Position numbers and translations under genes: made by a program | Shown here: positions 54,347 through 64,000 of the stretch, piece by piece | Layout of the letters: each line of letters opens with the position of its first letter | Numbering within the stretch: position 1 is the first letter of the stretch | The notes under the pieces: model-generated | Database searches by the model: none | What the model was told of the DNA's origin: nothing | What the model saw: the letters and a program-made list of their open reading frames with translations, nothing else | DNA from: Planctomycetaceae bacterium | GTDB lineage: Bacteria; Planctomycetota; Planctomycetia; Pirellulales; Pirellulaceae | Direction of reading: 5' to 3' | DNA length: 64,000 nucleotides | Assembly (NCBI GenBank): GCA_024642205.1 | Contig: JAHEBQ010000002.1 | Coordinates: forward strand, 131,081 to 195,080

Positions 54347-54643
54347 CTAGTAAATCCAGAAACCCCAATTAAACAAATAACTGAGCCCATTGATCAGCAA
54401 AATTGCGCCGATCCAAACCAGCCAGCCCATCCCTTGGCTTCCACCGGTGGCCTGGTGGGATTGAAGCTCGTACTGGATGGAATTGACGAACCCGATCGCC
54501 TCGTCTTCTTTCCAACCATTGTTCACCAATTGCTGAGTGATCTCTTGAGGGCTTTCCCCTTTCTGCAAATTCTCGGCAACCAATACTGCCAAGCCTTCAA
54601 TCTCATCGTCTTCCTGACCGGGAGGCGGTTCTTGCTGTGACAT
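54347..54643 (-). CDS. small tail-anchored hypothetical protein
   Basis: 98 residues from the ATG at 54643. An acidic, Gln/Pro-rich N-terminus is followed by a short helical motif (GESPQEITQQLVNNGWKEDE) that resembles UBA/CUE-like three-helix modules seen in small bacterial membrane proteins, and a C-terminal membrane helix (MGWLVWIGAILLINGLSYLF). No known function. A longer start at 54688 is possible. Convergent with ruvX. Confidence 0.65.
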   Translation of the reverse strand: MSQQEPPPGQEDDEIEGLAVLVAENLQKGESPQEITQQLVNNGWKEDEAIGFVNSIQYELQSHQATGGSQGMGWLVWIGAILLINGLSYLFNWGFWIY

Positions 54644-54922
54644 GCGTGTTTCTCGCGTGGGTCGATGTTGTCGGATTGGCGGTTGCATTAGCCAACCTCG
54701 AGTCTAGAAGTTGCGGGGAAAAGTGTCAAACTAGATTGCATTCACTTCTCGACCACAACAACGCTTCCTGCCGATGAAACCTCCCGGGCCCGATGAAGGG
54801 ATTCTCATGTGACTTCAATCCCGAGAATTTCTTGACGGTTCCTGACACGAAACCAGGTTGTCCCGACAAACGAATTGCGGTTAAAGGTACTGTTGCGGGT
54901 CTTGGTTCGGAAGGCGGATGGA

Positions 54923-55858
54923 ATGAACACAGGCGAATCGAAACGCATTGTCATTGCGGGAGGCAGCGGTTTTCTGGGAGTTTCGCTGACGCATTATCTG
55001 GTCGAGCTGGGCCACGTCGTTACCGTCCTTTCGCGAAACCCGATCAAGTCGAAAGGGCCATGCGATCAGGTTGCATGGGACGCTCGGACCCTCGACGACT
55101 GGATAGCAGTGCTGGAGGGTGCCGATGCGATTGTCAATTTGACGGGGCGCTCAGTGGATTGCATCAAGACGCCCGATCATCAGGATGAGATTTTGAGATC
55201 TCGCCTGGAAGCAACGCGAGTCCTCGGGGCGGCGATGCGCAAGATTGAATCTCCACCACCGGTCTGGGTTCAAATGAGCACGGCCCATATTTACGGCGAT
55301 CCACCAACCGCGATTTGTACAGAAGAGTCTCTCCTTGGAATCGGATTGGCGCCCCAGGTTGGAAAGGCCTGGGAGAGTGAGTTTGCCGCGGCCATCCAGT
55401 CTGGTCAGCGCGGCGTCATATTGCGAACAAGCTTCGTCGTTGGTCGGGACCGCGGCGCCGGTGGCGGAGCAATGTCGCGGCTGCGTTCGATTGCAAGGCT
55501 GGGACTGGGCGGCAGGGTTGGCCACGGGCAGCAGGGCATGAGTTGGATTCATGAACAAGACATGAATCGAATCTTCGACTGTGCTATCGGCGATTCTTCG
55601 ATGGAAGGAGTTTACATTGCCAGTTCACCCAATCCAGAATCACAAGCAGAATTCATGCGAAAACTCCGCAAGAGCATGGGAATACCGTTCGGATTTCCTG
55701 CCAGCGAATCGATGGTCCGCGTCGGTGCACACTGGCTGCTGCGTACCGACCCGGACTTGGTGCTTTACGGTCGATATGTGGTGCCAAAACGACTGATCGA
55801 AATCGGATTCAAATTCGAATACCCCGAACTGGACCACGCCTTGGAGGAACTGTTGTAA
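54923..55858 (+). CDS. TIGR01777-family NAD(P)-dependent epimerase/oxidoreductase
   Basis: 311 residues from the ATG at 54923. The Rossmann motif [19 protein letters not shown] opens the protein, followed by [22 protein letters not shown], a family-specific [13 protein letters not shown], and [11 protein letters not shown] (in place of the usual Ser-Tyr active-site pair). The C-terminal DUF1731-like part includes [11 protein letters not shown] and [16 protein letters not shown]. This is the YfcH/SulA-like group of extended SDRs whose substrate is not known. Appears monocistronic. Confidence 0.9.
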   Translation: MNTGESKRIVIAGGSGFLGVSLTHYLVELGHVVTVLSRNPIKSKGPCDQVAWDARTLDDWIAVLEGADAIVNLTGRSVDCIKTPDHQDEILRSRLEATRVLGAAMRKIESPPPVWVQMSTAHIYGDPPTAICTEESLLGIGLAPQVGKAWESEFAAAIQSGQRGVILRTSFVVGRDRGAGGGAMSRLRSIARLGLGGRVGHGQQGMSWIHEQDMNRIFDCAIGDSSMEGVYIASSPNPESQAEFMRKLRKSMGIPFGFPASESMVRVGAHWLLRTDPDLVLYGRYVVPKRLIEIGFKFEYPELDHALEELL

Positions 55859-56157
55859 AAGGACACTCGGCCGTGTTTCACCTGTGGAATTCGACCTGGA
55901 TTTGCGTTTCGAATGAATACAGCCTCCGTGTACGTCGCTCGAAATCGTAATTCCGATTCGTCGGGGCGTTGACCAATGAGTCGATCAACCGTTACGCTTT
56001 TTGCATGACGGTTCTGTGGCAGACCCGCCCTGACACTTTTCTTGACATCTGCCTCCTTATTTCGTTCACTTTTCGTTGTGAACAACCTTACCGACTCGCA
56101 AGAATATTCCGCGTTCAAACAACCCGTTCAAAGCATGTTTTCAATGACTGGGTTTGA

Positions 56158-57294
56158 TTGTCTCGGCTGTTTAACCGGGTAACCCGCCTGGCACTATGGA
56201 AAACGCAAGCGATGGAACAGCTGGTCAATCTTGATATACCCCAAACGCGGAACTTGAGTTCGCCTTCACAATCACCCGCGATACTGGCCACCGAAAGCCA
56301 ACTTGCGACGGAGAAGGCGCAGGACCGACAACTGCTGATCGACAGCAGGGAATTCGCGACCGAACAACGCCTCAAAAGCTGGTTTCATTTGGGTTCGACG
56401 TTACTTGCGCTCACGTTTTTTGGCAGCGTTGCCGGATTCGGGGAAGCGGTTTGGCTGCGTCTGTTCGGCAGTCTCCTGACCGGCCTGACGATCGTGCGGA
56501 TGTTTATCCTGTACCATGACTATCAACATGGCGCTATTTTCAAAGGCTCAAAATCCGGCGGCCTGATTCTCTCGACCTACGGAATGTTGCTACTGACGCC
56601 GCCCAGTGTTTGGCGACGTTCGCACGACCACCATCATCACAACAACTCAAAACTGTTCGGAGCAAGTATTGGGTCGTTTCCGATCATGACGACAGAGCAT
56701 TACCAATCGGCGACCTCGAACGAGCGGCTGGAATACCGTTTGGCAAGAAGCCCGCTGGTCATTTTGACCGGCTATCTCACCGTGTTTCTGTTCGGAATGT
56801 GTATTCGGCCACTCTTGATCGATGCGCGTCGACACCGGGATGCTCCGTTGTCGTTACTGTTCCATTTCGGCCTGATTGCGGGAGTTTGTTGGTTAGCGGG
56901 ATGGCAAACGATGCTGTTTCTGTGTGTCTTGCCAGCGTTGATAGCGACAGCCAGTGGAGCCTATCTATTTTATGTCCAACACAATTTCCCCACGGCAATC
57001 ATTCGTCCGCATGATCAATGGACTTATACCGGAGCAGCGCTTCAGTCGTCCAGTTTCCTTGCCATGGGGCCAGTCATGAACTGGCTGACCGGCAACATCG
57101 GATACCACCACGTTCATCATTTGAACTCGAAGATCCCTTTTTACCGTTTGCCTGAAACCATGGCAGCGTTGAAGCCACTCCAATCACCCAATACGACGAC
57201 ATTGGGCATTCGGGATATCATCGGTTGTCTGCGATTGAAGCTCTGGGACAATTCCCGGAATCGTCTTGTTACGTTTGCCGAAGCAAAGCAGTAG
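56158..57294 (+). CDS. membrane fatty acid desaturase
   Basis: 378 residues from a TTG; an ATG at 56212 would shorten it by 18. Three histidine boxes bind the di-iron centre: HDYQH, HDHHHH and HHVHH. They alternate with membrane segments (FHLGSTLLALTFFGSVAGF, LVILTGYLTVFLFGMCI, ATASGAYLFYVQHN). The protein should introduce a double bond into membrane lipid acyl chains using oxygen. It ends convergently with metH, 97 bp away. Confidence 0.92.
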   Translation: MSRLFNRVTRLALWKTQAMEQLVNLDIPQTRNLSSPSQSPAILATESQLATEKAQDRQLLIDSREFATEQRLKSWFHLGSTLLALTFFGSVAGFGEAVWLRLFGSLLTGLTIVRMFILYHDYQHGAIFKGSKSGGLILSTYGMLLLTPPSVWRRSHDHHHHNNSKLFGASIGSFPIMTTEHYQSATSNERLEYRLARSPLVILTGYLTVFLFGMCIRPLLIDARRHRDAPLSLLFHFGLIAGVCWLAGWQTMLFLCVLPALIATASGAYLFYVQHNFPTAIIRPHDQWTYTGAALQSSSFLAMGPVMNWLTGNIGYHHVHHLNSKIPFYRLPETMAALKPLQSPNTTTLGIRDIIGCLRLKLWDNSRNRLVTFAEAKQ

Positions 57295-57391
57295 ATCAAG
57301 CATTGCAGACTTTCGGTCAGGCCGATGACGGGGCGGAAGACCCTCGTCCATCGCCCGGGCTCGCCGATCAATTCACCGCGCAGCTCCCGGG

Positions 57392-60300
57392 CTAATAGCC
57401 GAGGACAGGCGAAAGCCAGCGTTCGATTTCCTCAACTGACCAGCCTTTGAGTGCCGCGTAATGCTCAGTCTGGTCTTTGGTAATCTTGTTGATCGAGAAG
57501 TATCGAGCATCGGGATGAGCGAAGTACAAACCGCTGACGGCCGCCCCGGGCCACATGGCATATGACTCGGTCAATTTGATTCCCGTTGTTGACTCAACGT
57601 CCATCAATTCCCAGAGCGTCGCTTTCTCCGTGTGGTCCGGGCAGGCAGGATAACCGGCGGCGGGACGGATGCCACGGTACTTCTCTTTGATCAATTCTTC
57701 CGTTGAAAGGACTTCCTGGGCACCGAAACCCCAGTCAACTCGCGCTCGGAGGTGGAGCACCTCAGCGAATGCTTCCGCCAGACGATCGGCCAACGCGGCA
57801 ACCATGATTGCGTTGTAATCATCCAATTCCTTTCGGTATTTGGAGGCCAGTACATCGCAACCATGCCCGGTCGTGACCGCAAAACCACCGATGTAGTCCC
57901 CGCGACCACTTTCGACGGGAGCAATGTAATCGGCAAGGGAACGGAAGTGTTTAATTCCCTGACGTTGCCATTGCTGTCGGAGCATATGGAATCGAGCCAG
58001 TTCCTTCGTCCGCGATTCATCGGAATACAAAATGATCGAATCGCCGTCACTGTTAGCCGGCCAAAAACCGTAGACCCCGCGGGCGACCAGTAATTGCTCT
58101 TCAATAATCTTCTGAAGCATCGCCTGTGCATCGCTGAACAACTTCGTGGCCTCTTCGCCGACGACTCGGTCAGTCAGAATTTTTGGATATTTACCATGAA
58201 GTTCCCACGACATGAAGAAAGGTGTCCAGTCAATATACCTGGCGATTTCGGCAAGGCTGATTTCAACTTGGCCATGTGCTGGGTGAGCGTTTTCTGGTTC
58301 ACTGGGGGTACCGCATGACACAACGGTCTTCGCCCCGAGGAACGCTGGCCGGGCAACGTCGATCGTGTCCCAGTCGGTGGGAAACCGGTTCGCCCAGGCC
58401 TGTTTGTAGGGCACCAGTTTCATCTGTCGCTCTTCATAACCGGCCACCAGTTTTGACTGGAGTTCCCGATTCTCGGTCAGGAAGTCCTGTTTGAAGTCCT
58501 GATTGATCAACCGATCAACCACTCCGACGCTTCGCGATGCATCGAGGACGTGGATCACGCCATGTTCGTATTGCGGGGCAATTTTGACGGCCGTGTGTTT
58601 ATCGCTCGTCGTTGCGCCTCCAATCAGCAATGGAATGGTCATTCCCTTTCTTTTCATCTCCTTGGCGACGTACACCATTTCATCGAGGCTGGGTGTAATC
58701 AAACCGGACAGGCCGATCATGTCGACATGATGCTGGACCGCGGCTTCGAGAATCGTGTCGCAGGAAACCATGACACCCAGGTCGACGACCTCGTAGTTGT
58801 TGCAGCCAAGAACGACCCCGACGATATTCTTGCCGATGTCATGCACGTCGCCTTTGACGGTGGCCAGCAGGATCTTGCCACGAAAGCTCTGGCTTTCGAG
58901 CCCGGCATCCAACTTTTCCTGTTCCATATGCGGAAGCAGATGTGCAACCGCTTTTTTCATGACGCGAGCCGATTTGACGACTTGGGGCAGAAACATTTTA
59001 CCACTGCCAAACAGGTCACCGACGACCGACATTCCATCCATCATCGGTCCCTCGATAATGCTCAGGCACCGATCGTATTTCTGGCGGGCCTCCTCGGTGT
59101 CCTCGACCACGAACTTGTCGATCCCTTTAACCAGTGCATGCGACAGCCGTTCCTCGACTGATGCTTGGCGCCATGCCAGGTCTTCGATGACACCCTGTTT
59201 GCCTTTCTTGTCTTTGACGGTTTCGGCAAATTCGAGCAGCCGGTCCGTTGCATCGGGACGGCGATTCAGCAACACGTCTTCGACCCGTTCCAGCAGGTCC
59301 TTGGGAATCTCTTCATAGATCTCCAGTTGACCCGCGTTGACGATTCCCATATCCAGACCGGCCTGGATCGCATGATAGAGGAACGCGGCGTTGATCGCTT
59401 CGCGTACGACATCGTTACCGCGAAAACTGAAGCTTACATTCGAAACGCCGCCGGAAACTTTCGCCCCGGGGCAAAGCTGCTTGATAATCTTCGTTGCTTC
59501 GAAAAAATTCACGGCATAATTGTTGTGTTCTTCCATCCCGGTCGCGATGGTCAAAACGTTGGGGTCAAAAATGATGTCCTCTGGGGGAAAGCCAACCGTC
59601 TCCGTCAGGAGTTCGTAGGCTCTTCGGCAGATTCGAACTTTGTCCTCCGTCTCCACCGCCTGCCCCTGTTCGTCAAACGCCATTACGACCACGGCGGCTC
59701 CGTATCGGCGGACGAGTTTTGCCCGCTCCAGGAAATCCGGCTCACCTTCTTTCATGCTGATTGAATTAACGATCGCCTTGCCTTGAACCGCACGGAGCCC
59801 CGCCTCGATGACCGACCACCTGGAACTATCGATCATGACAGGCACGGCGCTGATGTCGGTTTCCCCAGCAATCAAGCGCAGAAACCTGGTAATTGCCTTC
59901 TCCCCATCGAGCAACGCATCGTCCATGTTGATGTCGATGACCGCGGCACCTCCGCGAACCTGCTCGCGGGCAACTTCGATTGCTTCCTCGAACTTCTCGT
60001 CGCGGATCAGGCGGGCGAATTTTCGCGAACCGGTGACGTTGGTTCGCTCGCCAACCATCAAGAAGTTGGCGTCATCCCGCAAGGTTAATGGACGTGAACC
60101 AGAGAGCCGCGTTAGCGGAATGATCTGGTTGCGGGCGTGAGGCGTGCAACCACGAACGGCTTCGCTGATCGCTTTGATATGAGCTGGCGTCGTTCCGCAA
60201 CAACCGCCAACAATATTCAACCAGCCATTCTCGGCCCACTCCTTGATCGTCGCAGCCATCTCGTCCGGTCCGAGGTCAAACTGCCCCATCTCATTAGGTT

Positions 60301-61147
60301 TGCCGGCATTCGGATGGCAACTAATATACGGTGTCGCAATCTTGGACAATTCTTCGATGTGCGAGCGCATGACGTCCGGTCCAAGGGCACAGTTCATTCC
60401 AACGCTGATCATCGGAAAGTGCGATACCGAATTCCAAAATGCTTCGACGACCTGTCCCGAAACAAAGGTCGATCCGGATTCAGCGAAAGTCCCCGATACC
60501 ATGACCGGGACGACATTCCCGGTTTCTTCGAAGAACCTTGCGATCGCAAACAGGCAAGCCTTTAGATTCAAGGTGTCAATCACCGTTTCAGGAAAGAGGA
60601 TATCCACTCCAGCCTCGACGAGGGCTTTCACCTGGATATAGTACGACGCTTCCATTTCCTCAAATGTCGTATTGCGATAGGCGGGGTCGTCGACCACGGT
60701 GCTGATCGCCGTCTGCTTCGACGTCGGACCGATCGATCCAGCCACGAATCGCGGCTTGTCCGGCGTCTTCTCGGTGAATTCGTCGGCAGCTCGGCGAGCG
60801 TTAGCGACCCCGGCAAAGTTGATTTCGCGGACGATCCCCTCAGAAAACTCAAAATCGCTTAACCCAACCAGGCTCGCCTGAAACGTGTTGGTTTCGATAA
60901 TGTCCGCACCGGCTTCGAGGTAGCGCCGGTGAATCTCCGTGATTGCCTCCGGTTGGGTCAGACCAAAAACGTCCGTGCAATTCTTGAGGTCGTGCGGCCA
61001 ATCTTTGAACCGGTCGCCGCGAACTTCCTCTTCTGTCAATTCCAGAGCAAAAATCATGGAACCCATCGCGCCATCAAGAATCAGGATCTCTTTTTCGAGG
61101 CGTTCCAGGAACAATGCAGATTTATTTATTTGATTCGCGACAGACAC
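57392..61147 (-). CDS. metH: cobalamin-dependent methionine synthase
   Basis: 1251 residues from a GTG at 61147, chosen because it leaves the family N-terminus ([20 protein letters not shown]) near the start; an ATG at 61240 adds 31 unrelated residues. Domain order is complete: homocysteine-binding (zinc ligands in GMNCALGPD and GGCCGTTP), pterin-binding ([20 protein letters not shown]), cobalamin-binding with DVHDIG (His769 is the lower ligand) and the AdoMet-dependent reactivation domain ([29 protein letters not shown]). It converts homocysteine to methionine, feeding SAM synthesis by metK. No cobalamin riboswitch was recognised in the short divergent upstream region. Confidence 0.97.
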   Translation of the reverse strand: MSVANQINKSALFLERLEKEILILDGAMGSMIFALELTEEEVRGDRFKDWPHDLKNCTDVFGLTQPEAITEIHRRYLEAGADIIETNTFQASLVGLSDFEFSEGIVREINFAGVANARRAADEFTEKTPDKPRFVAGSIGPTSKQTAISTVVDDPAYRNTTFEEMEASYYIQVKALVEAGVDILFPETVIDTLNLKACLFAIARFFEETGNVVPVMVSGTFAESGSTFVSGQVVEAFWNSVSHFPMISVGMNCALGPDVMRSHIEELSKIATPYISCHPNAGKPNEMGQFDLGPDEMAATIKEWAENGWLNIVGGCCGTTPAHIKAISEAVRGCTPHARNQIIPLTRLSGSRPLTLRDDANFLMVGERTNVTGSRKFARLIRDEKFEEAIEVAREQVRGGAAVIDINMDDALLDGEKAITRFLRLIAGETDISAVPVMIDSSRWSVIEAGLRAVQGKAIVNSISMKEGEPDFLERAKLVRRYGAAVVVMAFDEQGQAVETEDKVRICRRAYELLTETVGFPPEDIIFDPNVLTIATGMEEHNNYAVNFFEATKIIKQLCPGAKVSGGVSNVSFSFRGNDVVREAINAAFLYHAIQAGLDMGIVNAGQLEIYEEIPKDLLERVEDVLLNRRPDATDRLLEFAETVKDKKGKQGVIEDLAWRQASVEERLSHALVKGIDKFVVEDTEEARQKYDRCLSIIEGPMMDGMSVVGDLFGSGKMFLPQVVKSARVMKKAVAHLLPHMEQEKLDAGLESQSFRGKILLATVKGDVHDIGKNIVGVVLGCNNYEVVDLGVMVSCDTILEAAVQHHVDMIGLSGLITPSLDEMVYVAKEMKRKGMTIPLLIGGATTSDKHTAVKIAPQYEHGVIHVLDASRSVGVVDRLINQDFKQDFLTENRELQSKLVAGYEERQMKLVPYKQAWANRFPTDWDTIDVARPAFLGAKTVVSCGTPSEPENAHPAHGQVEISLAEIARYIDWTPFFMSWELHGKYPKILTDRVVGEEATKLFSDAQAMLQKIIEEQLLVARGVYGFWPANSDGDSIILYSDESRTKELARFHMLRQQWQRQGIKHFRSLADYIAPVESGRGDYIGGFAVTTGHGCDVLASKYRKELDDYNAIMVAALADRLAEAFAEVLHLRARVDWGFGAQEVLSTEELIKEKYRGIRPAAGYPACPDHTEKATLWELMDVESTTGIKLTESYAMWPGAAVSGLYFAHPDARYFSINKITKDQTEHYAALKGWSVEEIERWLSPVLGY

Positions 61148-61324
61148 TTCGTTTATTGTTTCTGGGTGATTGGTGAAAAATAGGATATCTGGGCAGGACA
61201 AGGATCGCTGCCAGCATACATTTTGGTCAGGATAACCCATCTACTTTACCGAACGCTCAAGACTATCACAATCCAAACCGATGACTATGAAGTGCACCGT
61301 TACAACTTTGCCTGCAGGTTTGAG

Positions 61325-62989
61325 ATGAATCCAACGATAATTGTTCAGCAAAATCTCGGCGTTCCAACCATTTCTTTGACCACGGCGGATTCCGGGGCCT
61401 CGTTGATTGAAAGCCGGAAATCCGTAGCGGCCATTATTCGCCCGAAGCCGCGCGATACCGGTCATGAAACAATTCGCCTGGAAGCCCCGGAATCAACCTC
61501 TCCCCAACCGCACATGCGAACGATCCAGTTGGACAACTACGTGCAGTGGCTGCAGGAAATTTTCCAGCAGGATGAATCCGACGTTCGTCCAGCTGCCGAC
61601 GCAGAAACAACAGCACCCCAATCGTCCAGTATCGCCGCCGATGTCGAGCCCGTTGCCGCAGAAACCGTGCAGGGACCGTCACTCTCGGACGGGGATGTTT
61701 TTTCGAACTCCTGTTTTTCGACGATAACGACAGAATCCACTGGTTCGTATTATCCTGGGCCCATTGCAGCAGAAAGTCTTCAACGACTTGCGAAAACCGG
61801 AGCGACCGCGGATTCCCGGCAGGACCAGGCTAAATTTCACGGATTCTCGATAACAAAACTCGATCGCATCGATTCGCCACACAACGGATTACCAAACACG
61901 CATGTCGCATTGGACGAATTCAAGACTAGCGGTGAAGGGACGCGCGCCGATAACTTCGACGCAGACCCCGCTGACCCGATGAGCTCGAAAACCAAATCGC
62001 CAGCGCCAAAGAAGCTGACGGCCAGGGAAACCGAGAATTTTATCGCGACAATCTCCAAAGCGATCGCATCCGTATTGACGGATACGCCAGAGCCGGAGTT
62101 CGAACAGAAAGTCCGATCGCATTTCGAAACCGAGTTACTGGCACGGGCGGCCCACGCAATTGCACCGGCAGAAATTGATTCCATCGACACGGACAAACTG
62201 GATCATGCGCCGGTCACTGAATTGGCCCAATCCGGAGGCATCCCGGCCGCGGCCATCAAAACCGAGGCTGAAAAGATTGCCACCGAGATTCTCACCAGCG
62301 CTCGCAAAGAAATTCCAACCAGTATTGCCGCGTGGGATGTCCAAGATTTTCGCTGGCCGGTTGTCACCGACCAGATCATCGTATCCGGCGGAGAAGCCCT
62401 GGACCAACTTGCTCAAACAACATTTGACATGATCACTCCCGGGCAGCAGCGGATCGCGATTGCCGGTCTGGGACGAGGCGAGGGCACTACGTCGATTGCG
62501 ATCAGCTTGGCACGTTGGGCGGCAGCCTGCGGAAAAAACGTACTGCTGGTCGATGCGGACCTGGTGACTCCAGGACTCAGCACCCAAGTCGGTCTGGCAC
62601 CCAATATCTCCTGGATCAACGCGGTGAGTCAATCGCTGCCGTCTGCGGAGGTGATTGTCCGTTCGCAGAAGTCCAATCTGTGCATCATGCCGCTGGCCCA
62701 GGTAGTTTCTCGTGCCGCGTGGCCCCGTTTTATCTACGACAACCTCGGCGAGTTGATTGATCAAGTCCAGAGTCACTTTGACGTCGTCCTTCTCGACGTT
62801 GGCCCAGCGAATCAGTTGATGGCAGAATTGAGTCGGTCTTCGTCGCTCGTCGACGCTACCATGCTGGTGTACAATGGCGTCAACTCTCCAGAATTCAAGA
62901 AAACGAAAAGCCGTTTGGAGATGTTCGGCCTTAACAAATTCATTGTGGCCCAAAACCGGGCTCAACAGAAATCGGTCAACGTGGCGTAG
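61325..62989 (+). CDS. CpsD/CapB-like P-loop ATPase with long N-terminal region
   Basis: 554 residues from the ATG at 61325. The first ~360 residues are low-complexity and acidic with no recognised domain. The C-terminal ~190 residues match the cytoplasmic ATPase of exopolysaccharide tyrosine autokinases: IAIAGLGRGEGTTSIAISLA (Walker A), VLLVDADLVTPGLS (Walker A') and FDVVLLDVGP (Walker B). The Walker A lysine is replaced by Thr388 (GEGKST becomes GEGTTS). There is no tyrosine-rich tail. A membrane glycosyltransferase gene follows at once, supporting a role in polysaccharide production, perhaps regulatory rather than as a kinase. Confidence 0.8.
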   Translation: MNPTIIVQQNLGVPTISLTTADSGASLIESRKSVAAIIRPKPRDTGHETIRLEAPESTSPQPHMRTIQLDNYVQWLQEIFQQDESDVRPAADAETTAPQSSSIAADVEPVAAETVQGPSLSDGDVFSNSCFSTITTESTGSYYPGPIAAESLQRLAKTGATADSRQDQAKFHGFSITKLDRIDSPHNGLPNTHVALDEFKTSGEGTRADNFDADPADPMSSKTKSPAPKKLTARETENFIATISKAIASVLTDTPEPEFEQKVRSHFETELLARAAHAIAPAEIDSIDTDKLDHAPVTELAQSGGIPAAAIKTEAEKIATEILTSARKEIPTSIAAWDVQDFRWPVVTDQIIVSGGEALDQLAQTTFDMITPGQQRIAIAGLGRGEGTTSIAISLARWAAACGKNVLLVDADLVTPGLSTQVGLAPNISWINAVSQSLPSAEVIVRSQKSNLCIMPLAQVVSRAAWPRFIYDNLGELIDQVQSHFDVVLLDVGPANQLMAELSRSSSLVDATMLVYNGVNSPEFKKTKSRLEMFGLNKFIVAQNRAQQKSVNVA

Positions 62990-63037
62990 CCAGTGGGGCA
63001 GGGCGACGGTGATGTTTCGAGTCGCTTCGGATTCAAT

Positions 63038-64000
63038 GTGAACTCACTCCGACCACCGTGGACCGCGCTTTTCGTCATCGCCTTGATTGCGTTTCTGGGG
63101 TGTTTTCTCCGGGTCCACATTGGCGCGTCGGACTCCCTCTGGCTCGATGAACTTCACACCAGCTGGTCAGTCAATCGTTCGCTGGGAGACGTCGCGAGAC
63201 ATGCCGCCGACGGAAATCAGCCACCCCTGTATTTCTGGCTGACCTGGGGATTCATTTCCGTTTTTGGACATTCGGAATTTTCGCTCCGTCTTATTTCCAT
63301 CATCTCCGGCATTGGCACACTGTTGGTTGCCAGTTGGTTTACCTGGAAATGGACCGGCAGTGCAATCGCTGCGACACTGGTGGCGTGGATTATCGCAGTC
63401 GATGCGCAGTTCGTTTATTATGGGAGTGAAGCCAGACCCTATGCGATGCTTCAACTGCTAAGCGTGATTCAAGTCAGTTTGTGCTTTGGAACATTTTTTG
63501 GTCGCGAAACGACTGCTGACCCGGTCGCCGAATCAAACCCGGATCGTATCGTCTGGCCGCATGGGTCGTTGGCCCTCTCGACAATTATACTGGTCAATAT
63601 TCATCCAACATCCGTTTGGCTGGTTGTAGCCGAAATGATGTTTCTCATCGTCGTTTGGCTATCGAATACGTGGGGGCACTTGGGTTCCACAAGGATGCGA
63701 GTTCGATGTGCAGGTGCTTCATCACGACTGGTCAGCACGGCGGTTGTTGTTGCCGCCGGATGTCTGCCATTGCTGATTCAAACGAAGTCGATTTTCAATC
63801 GGCGGGGAAATTGGGAGATTATTTCTTCGATCATGGAACTTTGGACGCAATCCTGGCCGGTGATGGTTTCGCTGATCGGCCTACCTGTATTCTTCCTGGT
63901 ATTCTCGCGAATAAAGGCCGGAAAATTCAGTTCGCCCAAAGGACCCAGCAACGATTGGCGGATGGTTTTCGTATTGCTCTGGGCCATCGTCCCGATCGGC
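63038..64000 (+). CDS. GT39-like membrane glycosyltransferase (partial, runs off the end)
   Basis: At least 321 residues from a GTG at 63038; another GTG at 62993, four bases after the previous stop, is an alternative. The frame stays open to the window end. The N-terminal helix TALFVIALIAFLGCFLRVHI, the motif SLWLDELHTSW with the Asp-Glu pair, QPPLYFWLTWGFI, EFSLRLISIISGIG and FVYYGSEARPYAMLQLLS match dolichyl-phosphate-mannose-type (GT39/PMT-like) glycosyltransferases that use polyprenyl-linked sugars. Further membrane segments follow. Probably co-transcribed with the CpsD-like gene. Confidence 0.82.
   Translation, partial: MNSLRPPWTALFVIALIAFLGCFLRVHIGASDSLWLDELHTSWSVNRSLGDVARHAADGNQPPLYFWLTWGFISVFGHSEFSLRLISIISGIGTLLVASWFTWKWTGSAIAATLVAWIIAVDAQFVYYGSEARPYAMLQLLSVIQVSLCFGTFFGRETTADPVAESNPDRIVWPHGSLALSTIILVNIHPTSVWLVVAEMMFLIVVWLSNTWGHLGSTRMRVRCAGASSRLVSTAVVVAAGCLPLLIQTKSIFNRRGNWEIISSIMELWTQSWPVMVSLIGLPVFFLVFSRIKAGKFSSPKGPSNDWRMVFVLLWAIVPIG

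Noticed and set aside
61148..61324. Cobalamin or SAM riboswitch upstream of metH
   Set aside because: The divergent region is short and none of the conserved core sequences was recognised.
62135..62965. Reverse-strand open frame of 276 codons opposite the CpsD-like gene
   Set aside because: Antisense to the clearly conserved P-loop domain; no recognisable motifs.

Overview
The window looks like chromosome of a marine, Pirellula-type planctomycete (phylum Planctomycetota). This is inferred from families typical of that phylum: a DUF1552 + DUF1587/1592/1588/1585 c-type-cytochrome pair, a DUF1080 protein, an arylsulfatase, a SecA enlarged by insertions, TAXI-type TRAP transport, DUF3311 beside a sodium:solute symporter, and a bacterial geranylgeranyltransferase-beta-like protein ahead of a LolD/FtsX transporter. 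Kdo transferase, LolD-like and TolC-like proteins show a two-membrane envelope. GTG and TTG starts are common. No CRISPR array, rRNA or intact mobile element was seen.

Layout. 0.25-10.4 kb: a forward block with the DUF1552/DUF1592 pair, a squalene-hopene-cyclase-like protein, a DUF116-polyprenyl synthetase fusion, a chorismate-lyase-like DUF98 protein and a TolC-family lipoprotein. 11.3-15.9 kb: SurE, DUF3311 + SSS symporter, and a UPF1/IGHMBP2-type helicase. 16.1-21.3 kb (reverse): TAXI binding protein, fused TRAP permease, HEAT/beta-propeller protein. 21.5-24.1 kb: a frameshifted DUF4190-like pseudogene, DUF1080, a stand-alone ribosomal protein S18 with a strong terminator, and a YbgC-type thioesterase. 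24.3-29.5 kb: the prenyltransferase-beta-like gene followed by an ABC ATPase and a 1184-residue FtsX permease. 29.8-31.6 kb: an SPFH protein with tandem operator-like repeats, a ribbon-helix-helix protein, and tRNA-Leu(CAA). 31.6-33.3 kb is decayed and carries an internally deleted insertion sequence with recognisable inverted repeats. 33.3-42.3 kb: PAP2-like lipoprotein, sulfatase, FHA-GAF-AAA+ regulator, tail-specific protease, MBL hydrolase. 42.8-57.3 kb: secA, Kdo transferase, metK, a UAP1-like pyrophosphorylase, mannose-1-phosphate guanylyltransferase, lipase, RuvX, a TIGR01777 epimerase and a fatty-acid desaturase. 57.4-64 kb: reverse metH, then a CpsD-like ATPase and the start of a GT39-like membrane glycosyltransferase that runs off the end.

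How the genes fit together. Envelope construction dominates: isoprenoid cyclisation, Kdo addition, UDP- and GDP-sugar supply, lipoprotein-type ABC export, protein export (SecA), periplasmic proteolysis, desaturation and polysaccharide control. metK and metH belong to the methionine/SAM cycle but lie about 8 kb apart. The best candidates for poorly described biology are the isoprenoid block (4.1-8.7 kb), the prenyltransferase-beta-like/LolD/FtsX operon, the SPFH-RHH unit and the inserted modules of SecA.
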